Assembly (NCBI GenBank): GCA_963920665.1
Contig: OY987268.1
Location: forward strand, 11,224,501 to 11,288,500
Length of the DNA stretch: 64,000 nucleotides
Source: Straminergon stramineum
Taxonomy: Eukaryota; Streptophyta; Bryopsida; Hypnales; Calliergonaceae
Direction: 5' to 3'
Below are positions 25,440-37,118 of this stretch, piece after piece. A program made the position numbers and the translations under genes. Under the pieces are notes generated by a model that was given only the letters and a program-made list of their open reading frames with translations, was not told the DNA's origin and ran no database searches. Position 1 is the stretch's first letter, and every line of letters starts with the position of its first letter.

Positions 25440-25680
25440 GTAAAGCCCTGTTTCAGGGGTGTTTCAGTCTTAGTCCTTCTTCTTTGTTTTTTGATGCATC
25501 TTAAGTTTTGTTTCTTATTGTTTTTTAGCTTTGGCTTCTTCTTACTTATTAGTTCTTATTTTCTATTGTTTCTTAGTTCTTAATCCTTGCTTCTAGTTTC
25601 TTCTTGTTACCTCTTAATTCTTACTTCTTAGTTCTTGATTTTTGCTTCTAGTTTCCTCTTGTTATCTATAAGCCCGTAAT
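25440..25680 (+). repeat. TTCTTG-rich degenerate repeat, copy 1
   Basis: Many variants of 'cttagttcttgcttctagtttcctcttgtta' follow one another. The same kind of sequence recurs in the same orientation at 31,490-31,960, including 'agtttcctcttgttat' at both places. The pair, about 6 kb apart, could be remnants of the ends of one element, but no retrotransposon signals are visible. Confidence 0.65.
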
Positions 25681-28094
25681 TCATCATCAGGGACTCATTC
25701 TTTTTTCTATTTTTTTTTTCGTATTTTGTTATTTTTAATGCATTTTTATATACAAAAAGCCCCCCAAATAGTATAGAATCAAAATAGGTGTATAACATAA
25801 CAATATAGTATTTGGTCTATATTTAGAATATTTTAGCTAAATTGGCCCAACCACGAGTTGTAAATAGGTTAGAACCCAACTAATCGTGACAATTTGGTAA
25901 ATTACGAGTGATGGGCATATCAAGCTCAAAAATCCATATAGAAGAGACATCTCTAGGCTAGAATTGGTTGAGGGAACCCTAATGAGGCACATAGGTCAGT
26001 TCTCGGAGATAGGTTCCAATTCCCCCATTTCATTGATAAAATAGTGGAACTCCAATTATTGGCTTGCAAATGTTAAAAATACCAAGACGGGACCGTGGAG
26101 GAATCTTAGGTCCAATGAATGTGGTTTAGGGTTAAAACCATGCTCAGGAACCAATGGCAAAGTCAATTTGCCAAGATTCCCTCGAGTGTAAAAGATTCCC
26201 TAACCACCGATAATTAAACGAGGGGGTGGATTTTGTCCCCCCTAGGCCAATGTGTAGAGTATGAATATGAGCCTACACTTGTGTTGTGGGATCCCATGGG
26301 AGGTTCTACAAAAAGTTTTGTAATTTTTTGATAGTCGAAAGATGTCTTTCTGGATGGTCAACTACCCAAACTTACGATGGGAAATTCCTAAAAATTTCCC
26401 ATGGTGCAGTAAAATCTCACTAAAAATTATTGTAGCTTATTTTATGTTAATAAGATATCCTAACAAGTTTCAAGACTTTCTAATAGTCAAAAGTATCCAA
26501 ACCTGCAAGATTCTCTGATAATTAACGGAATTTGAAGTCCACGGTAGAGTTGACTAGTAGAGCGGGAGCATACGGAAGTGAAATAGGGCCTAAGATAGGT
26601 CTTTTCTCACTCTCCTACACCTACTTAAGAGCCTAGGCTAGTTACTTTTGCTATAACAATCAAACTCCAAAAGTTGGGATTTTTCACGATATGGGCATTA
26701 AGCTAATGCTAGGTTTCATTGTGATTTTGAAGATAGAAAAAGGAGAGAGGGGCCTTCCTTGACTAGAAAGGCTTGTTGAAGCCAATGGTGCAATCTGTAT
26801 ATAATTTAGAGCTAATCTCCAAAAATTAGCTCAATGGGTCAACAAAGGATGGATGAGGATGAAAATACGAAAAGATAAGGTTAATTTAGATGAACGAGAG
26901 AAGGTGGGTGCATGGGAAAGAATATAAAAGGTCACTCCTTCTCTCTCACCACCCCCTTTTTGTGTAATTGGTTCCGTTGGGTCCAATTTATATTGGAATT
27001 GGGGCGTTTTAGCCACAAACCTTGCAAACGGTGATTTTGGGCACTTTTAGCCGTTGTTGTTGTTGTTTTTCCAAGCTTGTGGGGTCTTCGTGGGTTCCTT
27101 GCATCTTGAGTGTGTATAGTACTAACCCTCCCAAGTTTGAACTTGGAGGGTTTTTTTACCTTACCGTGTTAGTAGAAGTTGTGTGCATTTACCTTTGAGG
27201 AGCTATTTTGTCACCTTGTCTTTACGTTGTCCTAACTCTAGAGCCACCCCCCATATGACTGGTGATGCTGCTTTGGGGGGCCTTTAGTTTGAATCTTTCA
27301 CAATATTAACCATGTATAGCTAATCCTTTGAGTGTTGAAGGTCTCTTTTGTTCCCTAATATTAACTTGGTGTTCCTTGGAAGAGGTCAAGAGAGGATTTG
27401 TGGGTCCCACCATGACGGCGAAGTTTTGAACCCCCTTGGAGTCAAAAGTATTAGCGGTGTGTTAAAAAAAAGACCTATGCTGAAGTTTTGAACTCCCTTT
27501 GGGATGAAAAGTCTTAGCGGTGTGTTAAAACCACCCCATGGAAGAATTATGAGGCCCCATGGTTCATCTCCCTATAAGGTTTAGTTCCCAAAATGCATTG
27601 GGAACAAACCAAATTTTAGGCCCTCAAAAATAGGAATTAGAGGTCAAGATGAGCGCGAGAGGTAATTAGTGAGAAACACAGTGAGACCCTCACCTCCACA
27701 AGCCTAGCCCACCACCCACTAGCATAAACATGACCCTCCAAGCCTCCTTTAGAATTTAGCATGAAAAAGAAGATAACATCCAACACCTCAGACCAGCCTA
27801 GCATCTCAGACCAACACCCCAGATATCCATGAGGGGACTTAAAGTTGCATATCGCTAGGCGGTGTCGCATTGTAAATGCATTCATTATGTGAAAATACAT
27901 AATTGTTTGTTAAATAAGAGGGTTTTTTTTTCTAGAGTTTCAAGAAACAAATAGGGTCATACTCCACTTGAACTCTTTTCTCTTACTTCTATTTGACAAA
28001 CATTTAGTTCTTTGATTTTTATACTTGAAGATATTTTAATATTTTAGTTAGTTTGTTTGAAGTTATAAAAACAAAAGGTAAAGCTTGTTTTACC
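25681..28094. other. Decayed repeat-like spacer with a ~60-bp direct duplication
   Basis: Mostly featureless. At 27,420-27,529, 'gaagttttgaa.cccttgg' through 'agcggtgtgttaaaa' occurs twice in tandem with about 85% identity. Short frames of 61-87 codons (26,831-27,016 and 27,637-27,900, read leftwards) are unsupported. Confidence 0.45.
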
Positions 28095-28116
28095 TTTTTT
28101 TTTTTTTTTTTTTTTT
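28095..28116 (+). repeat. Homopolymer of 22 T
   Basis: An uninterrupted T run. It could be the reverse-strand poly(A) of an old retroposon, but no target duplication was found. Confidence 0.85.
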
Positions 28117-28399
28117 AATGGATTATAAATCCACGTACATGATGTAGATAGACTTATCAAGGATAGGAAGTCGCCTTGGGGGTATTACGGCCCATGTGGC
28201 ATCTTAGTGGTCAAAATACACTAGCTTAAGTGGATGGCATGGAGGTGGAGGGTCATCTTCTTCTTCCTTCTTATTTTGCTTGGGGAGACCTGTCACTTTG
28301 AGAGAAAATTGCACATTGTACATTGTACATGAAGGGTTTGGTAATGAAATTTTGAGAGTGTGTGTATCTTATTTTTGTATTTCCAAAAAACTATCACTC

Positions 28400-28945
28400 A
28401 TTAAGTTTGGAGTTAGTATGTGTGAGTTATGAGTTTAGGAGTGAAGTGTTGTGGAGCTGCCTCAAACTTTCAAGAGATTGAGTTTTGATATTCTATAAAA
28501 GGTGAAAAGTACCTTAGTTTTGAGTGAAACTTGGTGAGGTTGTAGATATTCATGTTAACTTTCCAAAATGAGTTTATTTTCTTGATTTGGAGGTAGTATG
28601 TGAAAGTTATGGGCTTGAGAGTGAAAGGGTGAAGAGATACTTTCGGGTTTTCAAGAGAGTGAGCTTTGATAGACTATGAAATGTGGACACTACTTTAAAT
28701 TTGAGTGAAACTTCGGGAGCTTGTAGATATTCATGTTAACTTTTCAAAATGGGTTTATTTTCATGGTTTGGAAGTAGTATGAGAAAGTTATGGGCTTAAG
28801 AGTGAAGTATAGGTGAGCTACCTTTGAGTTGGGAAGGGTGAACTTTGACCGACCATAAAAGTCGGACAATATCTTAGTTTTGAGTGAATTTTTGTAGAAA
28901 TTTTTGTTAGCTTTCCAGAGACATATCACACTTTTAATTTGGAGT
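28400..28945 (+). repeat. Tandem repeat, ~180-bp unit, three copies
   Basis: The landmark 'tttgga.gtagtatg' recurs at 28,406, 28,586 and 28,767, with a fourth partial start near 28,938. Within each unit 'agttatg.gctt.agagtgaag', 'gagtgaaacttsg' and 'gtagatattcatgttaactttyc' recur in the same order. The copies have diverged by roughly a fifth. The period is close to the nucleosome repeat typical of plant satellites. Confidence 0.9.
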
Positions 28946-29264
28946 TATATAGCAGATGTGGCACTCATTCATCTATCAGACACTTCTTCAAGGGGAGTTT
29001 ATGAAGGATATGACTTTGTTTCTACTATTTTTACCACACATGATGTATATTGAGACTCCATGACATCTTTGGAGGGGTGTATGGAAATGTGATAGTATTT
29101 TTCATATGGCATCATCGGGGGGGTTATTATTATATTTGTGACTTTGGCTACGAGATCTTCTATTATTTGGGCCATATCTAGTTGCAACTAAAAACCCTGT
29201 ATTTTCCCAAGGCAAGGCCTCTCAACTCGATAGCGGATTATAGCAACTATCAACAAAGGCCACA

Positions 29265-29430
29265 AAATCTAGGCTTGTAGTGATTGGGAGCCAAGGGTTG
29301 GGGTCACGGTAATTAGTTCTGCCAGGTTGGGTTTACAGTAATTGGGGTCTTCAGGGTGGAACTCATGGTAATTGGGGGTTGAGGGTTGGGGTCACAAGAA
29401 CTAGGGGTTCAGGGTTGGGTTCAATAGGAG
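29265..29430 (+). repeat. G-rich tandem repeat, ~35-bp units
   Basis: Four or five variants of 'cagggttggggtcacggtaattggg' follow each other, imperfectly spaced. No coding potential. Confidence 0.75.
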
Positions 29431-29833
29431 GAAGAAGAAGAAGGATCTAGTAGGGGGAATGAAGAAGGCCAATAGTTGTGAAAGAAATCAACCAGGTCCA
29501 AGGATTCGAAAAAGAAAGAAGTGATAAAGGAGTGCGGCCCTTGCACTAATACACTAATCAGAGCGGGGAGTCCAACGCTCTGTCTCCTTCGACCAGCACA
29601 AGGACAAAGAAGACAAATAAAGTGGAGATGATGGGAGGCCAGAAGAATGAGTAAATGACAAGGGGGAAGACAATTTGAAGGAAGGGAGTGAAAGTAGATA
29701 AGGTAGGGGTAAAATCCCTAAGACTTATTTAAGCCCTTACATTAAAATTAGGTGATCACCACAAGATTAAATGTAAGATGTAGGACGTAAGAAGTAGCTC
29801 AATCTTGGAAGATGGCATGACGCATCCTTAATA

Positions 29834-30400
29834 CTCCCTCCGTCCCCAAATGATCTTCCTATTGGACAAAGTATTTTGGATTAAGGTGGAAAATAACAAT
29901 TTTTGAACCCATTTCACATTGTAAGTAGGTTGTGGTGCACTTCAAGTGTCCTAGAAATTTTGAGTTTTGCAACCCTTGTCAAAATGGAGTTTAGGAGTTT
30001 TGAAAAGTGGAATTTTTGAGGCATTTTCAAGGAGCACCAATGGACACATAATTGTTGAGTGTGAGGTCATTGTTTTTTAGGCACTTAGAATGTGCCCAAG
30101 CCCATGTGTGGACCTTTGTACCACCTCCCAAAGCTTCATCTCCTTCAATCAAGAAACACTCAAAGAGATGCAAAAAATAAGAATAAAGAGTGTTGATTGA
30201 CATCTTTAGTCATATAATTTGAATTTTGATTGATGATTGCATGGATGGAAGGGAAACTATTGCTTTGAGTTGTTTTGCTAGTCCCAAATAGCAATCAAAA
30301 GTCAAATTTGACCAATTCCCACGTCATTAAGTGCAATAGGAAAATCATTTGGGGACAAAAAATTGAGTCCAACAAAAAGATCATTTTGGGACGGAGGGAG
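29834..30400. mobile_element. Stowaway MITE (Tc1/mariner type)
   Basis: The element starts CTCCCTCCGTCCCCAAATG and ends with the inverted sequence CATTTTGGGACGGAGGGAG. It is flanked by TA at 29,832-29,833 and 30,401-30,402. CTCCCTCCGTYYC plus a TA duplication defines Stowaway elements of plants, which are mobilised by mariner-like transposases. The inverted ends pair over roughly 30 bp. At 567 bp it is longer than a typical Stowaway. It has no transposase; the short frame at its right end is just terminal repeat. Confidence 0.95.
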
Positions 30401-30402
30401 TA

Positions 30403-31489
30403 TTAGTCTAGTAGGTAGGAACGAGGGTAGTTGAGCTACCATAGTATGTAGGAGGAATAGAGTGGAAAGAAAAGAGGAGAGAAGGAAAGAAATAGGACAA
30501 CCCAATGAATAAACCCTTGTATTAAATTATTTTATGATTAGAACACTGGTTTGTTGTATCACGGCACGGGAATTCATGGCGGAGGAGGGAGAGCTTTCGG
30601 TGGGTGTGATCAACAACTGAAGTTCTGAGGTATAGGTTAAACCTTCCCCAACTCTCCCACGGTCCCTAATTAGCAATTAGTAACTCCAACTAAGGCCCAA
30701 CCCTACGTCAGACCCTTAAGATTATAGGTCATGTTTCTTTTTAGGGTAGAAACTTAAAGAGGGGGAACGTAGCTTTCCAAAACCCTAAGGCACACCCAAA
30801 TCGGGTCAAAAACAAGGAAGTTATCACCAGATGAAGGTTAGGGTCGATTTGGATGAAGAATAGTTAGACCTAGGGATTGATAGTGAATTAAAGAGATTAA
30901 AAGGAGGCTATCAATTAGGGTCCAGGGCTACAGAGAAAAGATAATTCCGAATTATAGGTTAGGAGAAGTTAGCGGATGAAGTTTAGGTAAGGCTTGGATG
31001 AAAATTTCGTGGGAATCCTCAATTAGGTCCAAACTCGAGATCTAGGTAGGAGAAAATTTTCTGACCCATTCCTAAAAATTTTGAACCTTTTTGAATTGGG
31101 GAACTAGGCTCAATCGATGAATGAAGTTTGAGGAACCGAGTAGTGGTCAAACTTCATTCACTCATAATTTTGGCTAGGAAGGTTGGATAGGGTCAAGTTT
31201 TAGGTTTTCAGAAATGGAAAAAGATAAACTAGAGGCTTTTTAGGTTAGTTATTCCCTAAAGTAGATCCCATCAAAAACATACACTGGGCCATCCATTCAG
31301 TTGGCCAAAACGGTGGAGGTAGATTAAGAAAATTTTGCATACTTGGGTCACATTAGGCACTTAGTAAAAAGATCCATCACTTGAAAAGCACAATGGCCCA
31401 TGCTTAGACACCCAAAAGTAGGATTCATTTAGCCAAAAACTAGAACCCATTTGTACTTGCGATTTACCAAGGGTAGGTAAATTGGCACC
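30403..31489. other. Spacer, nothing recognised
   Basis: Moderately AT-rich with no open frame above 70 codons, no terminal repeats, and no match elsewhere in the window that I could see. Confidence 0.45.
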
Positions 31490-31967
31490 CTCATTACCTC
31501 TTAATTCTTGCCTCGTAATTCTTGCCTCTTATTGCTTCTTAGTTTTTGCTCCTTGCTTGTAGTTTCCTCTTGTTATATCTTAATTCTTGTTTCCTAGTTC
31601 TTGTCTCTTGCTACTTCTTAGTTCTTGCTTTTAATTTCTTCTTGATGCATTTTAACTTATATTTTTTATTGCCTTCTAATTCTTGTTTTTTCTTGTTGCA
31701 TCTTAGTTTTTGCTTTTTCTTGTTATTTATTGCATCTTAAATTGTATCTCTTGTTGCTTCTTATTGCATCTTAGTTCTTACTTCTTTTTGTTGTTTGTTT
31801 CATTTTGTCGCATCTTAATTTGTGTTTCTTGTTGCTTTTTGTTGCATCTTACTTCTTACTTTTTTTTATTTTTGTTACATCTTACTTCTTTCTTGTTATT
31901 ACCTCTTAGCACTTGTCGCCTTCTAGTTCTTGTTCCCTTTATCACTATTGTTGTTCTTTTCTCTTAA
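31490..31967 (+). repeat. TTCTTG-rich degenerate repeat, copy 2
   Basis: This block of 'cttgttgcatcttagttcttgctt' variants is related to 25,440-25,680. Two overlapping frames (64 and 85 codons) translate to leucine-, phenylalanine- and serine-rich sequence and reflect the repeat, not a membrane protein. Confidence 0.75.
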
Positions 31968-32499
31968 TTTTTTGCATTTTTTAGAGATATAGTGGATTAT
32001 GGATTCTTCTTACCTTAAACTTATACTTCACATTTTATGTTGCTTTAAAACTTTGAAGGTTGAGCTATATTGTTCATTCACTAAAAATTAACCTCCTTCA
32101 TTGTACATGTAGGCACTTAAAACTAAAATGAAGTTATGGAGGCTACTTACAACATTAGAGAGGCAACTTCTTCACATTTTTGTAAGGAATACAAAGTCTT
32201 AGAGTGTGTAGGAATATACATTTATAGATTGTCATTGTGATATGTTTTGTGTTAATGACTAATAAATGTCATTGAAAAGAGTCACATTTTTTCTTGCATT
32301 TTCTCTTTTCAATATGATTATCTCTTGCATCTCAAAAATCATATGTATTCATTTTTTATTATATGCAATCATTTATATAACTACTAAACCTTGTTGATGT
32401 ATGATTGCAACACTTCACATCAATTTAGAATGTATGGAAAATGTGATTGTAGTTTATGACAAATGCTACTATAAACCTCAAGTCATCAAGTTATAAATA

Positions 32500-33735
32500 T
32501 TACTTGCTTGAGTCATATTTTATTATATATCTTAGTCAAAATATGGCTCGATGTAGTTATATAATGCTCACAATCATGCCAATAATATGACTCCATACTT
32601 TTAAAAATATGACTACATTCAATCGTAAAATTACTAGTAACATTCCATGTGAACTACTATACAAGCCAAAAATATGACTTACATCGGTCATATTCCACAT
32701 CAATGAAAAATATGATCTACTAGAGTCATTTTCTACATCAACATGCAAAGAAAATGACCCATGAGAGTCATTTTTCACATCGACAAAAAATATGACTTAT
32801 GAGAATCATTTTTCACATCAACAAAAAATATAACTTACAAAAATCATATTTACATCAGCCCAAAATATAACTAAAAAAAGCATTAGAAAAAATATGAACC
32901 CTCTAAGGGGCTGTGAGTCCCGGACAGCAGGGAACAGCAGGGAACAGTGGCCGAAAAAAAAAAATTATTTTTTAATTATTTTTCGCCGGCCAGCGAACTG
33001 CAGAGCCTCATTCACACGGGACAGTTCAAATCAAGAATAAAAAAAATATTAAAAAAATAATTAAAACATTAATCTTAAAATAAATTCAAAATTACAAAAT
33101 TGTGAGATCTGATGTGGCATTAGTGCGACCACGTCAGATTGCTATTATTATTTTTATATTATTTTTTATATTATTTCAATTTTTTAAATATTTTTAAATA
33201 TTTTTTTATTAAAAAATATTTATTTTTAAATATTTTTTAAATATTTTTTTATTGTGGTATTATTCATCATTGATGATGAATAGTGGCCACTATTCCTCAA
33301 AGGGGCTGTGCGTTCCTTTGAGGGGAACTTCTCACTGTGAAGCAGCCCCTTTGAGGGCTGAAATTTTTTCTAATGTCATATGCCACATCAACCAAAATAT
33401 GACTCACCATAGTCATACTCCATGTCAACTTAAAATATGACTATATGGAGTCATATGCCATATAGGGTTTTTTTTCATTTACCCGGGTAGCTCAAGAAAA
33501 AATCAAGCCTCTAAAGATAGTCAATATATATGTCATGTTGGCAAAAATGGTTGATTATACCCCCAAATACGATGACTACGAATATGACTCATGTCTAAAG
33601 CAACTAGTTGGTAATGACTAGACCCAATCATGTAGCACGTCATCTAGAATGATTTTGGAATGAGTCATATTTTCCAATTTTACAACTCATTGTAGTCATA
33701 TTCTTTAGTCATAAAATAACCATTTTGTTGTTGTG
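32500..33735 (-). mobile_element. CACTA-like right terminus with subterminal repeats
   Basis: Roughly twenty 'atatgact/agtcatat' motifs crowd 32,510-32,880 and 33,380-33,720. The outer end reads 'gtcataaaataaccattttg' then 'ttgttgtg' (to 33,735). Its reverse complement, CACAACAACAAAATGG..TTTTATGACT, resembles the left end at 21,630 (CACTACAACAAAACAAATGTTTTATAACT). The element would be about 12.1 kb if the two ends belong together. The 3-bp flanks (aga and cac) do not match, so rearrangement or two separate elements are possible. A MITE is nested inside. Confidence 0.5.
32899..33357. mobile_element. Nested 459-bp inverted-repeat MITE
   Basis: The terminal repeats are CCCTCTAAGGGGCTG at the left and CAGCCCCTTTGAGGG at the right, 14 of 15 bp complementary. 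It interrupts the 'atatgact' motif block on both sides. Its interior is very AT-rich (33,040-33,260). Near the right end, TCAAAGGGGCTG recurs at 33,297, forming a ~60-bp hairpin with the terminus. GGGGCTG ends are common in plant Tourist/PIF-type elements, but the flanks (taa/ttt if counted from GGGGCTG) are imperfect. The superfamily is uncertain. Confidence 0.7.
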
Positions 33736-33849
33736 CACTGAGTAACTTTTGAAAAAAATTGAATAGTAAAAACATAAATTTTAGAAGTGCAAATTTTTTA
33801 TGGTAGAAAAATAATTTCAACTGTAGTTACATAGTTTTCCTTCACCCTT

Positions 33850-34603
33850 TGTCCATGGTCCTTGATAGTTCTTGGAACCCCTCTACATGCAACCAAGCAA
33901 CAATGGGTTTCTTTCTCTCCCACATCCCCCTCCAATCAAAAATACCACCTTCTATCATTAGTGCCACCCATGAGCCATTGAAGGGAATATAAGTAACATC
34001 AAAATATTTAAAGATCAAAATATGTAAAATTCACCTTTGAATGAAAATATGGTTTCGGAAATCATTTTTGCACTATATACATAGAAATCATAGATTGTCC
34101 AATGATTTCACATTTCGTTGCCCTCCATGTGCTAGAGAATTGTGATATTTTTCAAAGCATTCCCTATGGGTATACTTGTACTTCCCATTGCAATTTTGGC
34201 AATATGTGTGTGACTACTTTCTACAATCTTTGCAAACCACAAAAATTCCCTATACTTCAAAGTTGGAAGGGAAGCAAAATGACTTCCATTACACTTCAAC
34301 ATTTCATCCTCTCCAATCATGTAGAAGGTTCTCACACAACTCTATAGGGAATTGGAGATGAGTCATGGGCCTCATAAGCACCTTGCCCCTTAAAACATTC
34401 ATCAACATACATAATAATAATGTTGGTTTGAAGACTATTGTGAATGAAGAATCTCTTGGAAATAGTTCAACTAGCCATGCATTTAAAGCATGGTAGGACA
34501 AATCTACCCTTGCTACCTCTTTTGGGAGGTAGACTCTATTGTCAATAGACATGACATACATGTTGATGATGGACATGTCATGCAAGAAAAAAAATGGTAC
34601 CAC
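33850..34603 (-). pseudogene. Decayed coding remnant, family not recognised
   Basis: Read leftwards from 34,603, a 99-codon frame containing LPKEVARVDLSYHALNAWLV passes by apparent frameshift into a 67-codon frame with MLKCNGSHFASLPTLKYREF. After a gap, a further open stretch near 33,990-33,850 includes SWVALMIEGGIFDWRGMWER. The three pieces lie in order on one strand and read like an eroded protein of transposon origin. No catalytic motif could be assigned, and a chance series of frames is not excluded. Confidence 0.3.
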
Positions 34604-34645
34604 CCTTTAGGCAAATTATTATGAGAGTCATATGAAGCATGCAAT

Positions 34646-34783
34646 CACTAATAGAAAAGTGCGTTGCTTTCAACAAAATCTAGGTGACGTAGTTTTCCAT
34701 TTTCTGCCCTCAAACGCAAAATTTGCGTTGACTATAATGCAATTTTTAGATTTTATTGAAGGCAATGCAATTTTCTACTAGAG
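34646..34783. mobile_element. Miniature CACTA element, 138 bp
   Basis: The left end is CACTAATAGAAAAGTGCGTT; the right end, read on the other strand, is CTCTAGTAGAAAATTGCATT. The inverted repeats run about 28 bp with roughly 80% match. The trinucleotide AAT flanks both sides (34,643-34,645 and 34,784-34,786). A 3-bp duplication and CACTA-type end identify it as a tiny CACTA derivative. It differs in sequence from the larger CACTA-like ends nearby. Confidence 0.85.
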
Positions 34784-34930
34784 AATTGGTCCGCAATGTC
34801 ATCTCCAAGCATATGTATGATATATTCATTATGAACCAGATATATTTGGATGTTCTAGAAGCATTCCTCTTCGACATGGTTAAGACAAGAATCCCAATGG
34901 TAGATTGAAAGAATTCATTTCTATAGCAAA

Positions 34931-35847
34931 TTAACCCCTAAAGGACCATTGTCCTCTTAGGATGCTAATTGGATTTTGGGCAGATACCTACGATCTCAAT
35001 TTTTGTCATAATTTTTTGAAACTTTTTCCTAACATAGAAAAACACATTAGCTTTGGGGGAATGTAATTTTTATTTCAATTGGTGCCTATGAGCAAGAGTT
35101 ATGCCAAATACGCTCAAAATAGGGGAGACTAGGCAACAAAAAAAATTCACAAAAAATTTCATTTTTCATTTTTTTTTCTCATAGAATACATTTTTGTTTA
35201 CATAGAAAGCTTTGATTCATTCCATTTGGATAAGTGATGTGAAAGTTATGGAGCATCTTGTTTTCCACACAATCATAGCAACTTCTTGAGAAAATAAAGT
35301 GTTGTATTTGTTTTGAACTCAATTTTTGTAATTTTTCCCTAAAAATAAGTTCCTCACCGTTTAGTTTGCTAGCTAAAACAATCTCATTGTTGAAATTATT
35401 GTGTTTCAATTGTTTCTCAAAGATACTAGTAATTTGGATTTTCCTTCTATCTCATACCTACTTCTACTTAACAATTTTTTTAAGAATGAAAATTAAGTTG
35501 TTTGTCTCTTATTTTTTTTCCTAGACTCTCAACTCAATTCCCCATCATAAAGATTTAGCCCTCAAGACTTTGTAGTGCAAAAAATTTAAGTTAAGAAGTT
35601 TCAAAGTCAAATAATCTAGTCACGCAAGGTGCAAAAAAACCTTGTTTTCTTCACTTCAAATTCAAATATCTTGCAATTTGTGAGGTCAAAATTCCTGAAA
35701 TGCATTCCACACATTCTCATACTAGTTAGGTGTAAAATCTTATGCTTAGATGTACAAAAAAATTTGAAGTTTCTTACTCCTTGCAATAGAAATGGTAGTT
35801 TTTAGTGTTTTTTGATGAAAAAAAGGTTGTGGTTCTTTAGGAGTTAA
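34931..35847 (-). mobile_element. Family A TTAA-flanked element, copy A3 (inverted)
   Basis: 917 bp, starting TTAACCCCTAAAGGACC and ending GGTTCTTTAGGAGTTAA. It aligns in reverse with A1 and A2: its reverse complement opens TTAACTCCTAAAG and soon reaches 'actaccatttctattgcaag', like 'actatcatttctattacaag' in A2. The short frames inside are not supported. Confidence 0.85.
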
Positions 35848-36585
35848 ATAATCCTCTACCCCAAAATAATTCCATGGTTTGTGGAAACTAGTTGAAAGAA
35901 GCTCAGATTGGAATCAAAAAGCAATGGTACCATGTGCTTGTGGTATGTGTACTTTTATAATATCGTACCACAATAATAGTTAGCTTTATATTCCTTTTTT
36001 CTAGTGCAATTTCAAATTGAGCTTATTTTAACTAGTTTTATCAAACCACAAAAGCATTTTGGGGCAAATGAGTACATTGTTGGATGTGCACCAAATTTAT
36101 TATATTAAAACACCACCAACATCACTTTCACTTTCTACAATTAAATTATATGCCTACAATTCTATATTTCCTTAAAAAAAAACAATATTTTGTAATTAGG
36201 AACTCAAAACTAATTAGGAACAATTTTTTTTTAAAATTTTTTGGGACTCAAAGGGTTAAGAACTTACAACTACGATTGTCATTGTTTTCATTTTTTTTCT
36301 TTGAAAAGAGCTAACACAAAAGTAACCATTTTTTTAGCATTTTCCTGGATCAAAATGCAAAGGAATTTTACAGGCTAAAATACAAAAAGAGAGAATACAA
36401 TTTTGCTTGGTTCCCAGGGGCACTTGCAAGTTTACCAATGGAACTCAAAAAGGCAAAAACTTTGACTTAGTGGAGAGAATGTGGTAATAACATAAATTTT
36501 CAATTTCAAAGTTTGCAAAATAAGTGTTTTACTATGAATTTTACAAAGACAAATATGTAAATTACATATTTGTATTGGAAATTAA

Positions 36586-37118
36586 GGGCCTCTTCATACT
36601 ATGTCCATCCAAGTCAAGAGGCTGTGGGATTGAATGGCCAAAATTTGCTGAGAATCCAAGAAAATGGGAAATAAATAGGCCCCCCAAAATACAAATTGGA
36701 GCCTTTGGCCAACCATAGTGTGAAGTCTCCAAAGGCCAAGCCCAAAAGGTCCAAACCTTGGCAATGAACTCCCACAGCCTCTTGATTGGAATGGCCATAG
36801 TGTGAAGCCTCCCATGGCCAAGCCCAAAGTCCAAACCTATGCCAATCTAATGATTGAGATCTTATTAGATTTTGATTTTTAATGAAAAAACTCCCACGGC
36901 CTCTTGACTTGAGTTTGGGTCTTCATTTTTGCTCGACCCAAACTCTAGTTGAGAGTCTGTTGCTATGTAAGCATTTGCCTACCATGTAGGCAATTTTGGG
37001 GACATCAAATTTAATGGACTTTAGATTGTGCCACATACTGTGAAGGGGTGATAGGCCAAACTCATGATTGGTGGAAACCGATGGGCTCTCAACCTTCATC
37101 CATAGTGTGAAGTGCCCC
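36586..37118. mobile_element. Tourist-like (PIF/Harbinger) MITE, 533 bp
   Basis: The left end GGGCCTCTTCATACTATG pairs with the right end CATAGTGTGAAGTGCCCC at 15 of 18 positions. TAA flanks both sides (36,583-36,585 and 37,119-37,121). A TAA/TTA duplication with G-rich ends fits PIF/Harbinger-type MITEs. The end-like motif 'ccatagtgtgaag' also occurs internally near 36,713 and 36,794, suggesting nested copies or partial duplication. Overlapping short frames inside it are artefacts of these repeats. Confidence 0.85.

Noticed and set aside
31546..31967. Hydrophobic leucine/phenylalanine-rich peptides that look like membrane proteins
   Set aside because: They come from TTCTTG-rich degenerate repeat; two overlapping frames give the same kind of sequence.
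25440..31967. Possible LTR retrotransposon with TTCTTG-rich direct repeats as ends
   Set aside because: No TG..CA boundaries, primer-binding site, polypurine tract or gag/pol sequence were found, and similarity is limited to low-complexity words.
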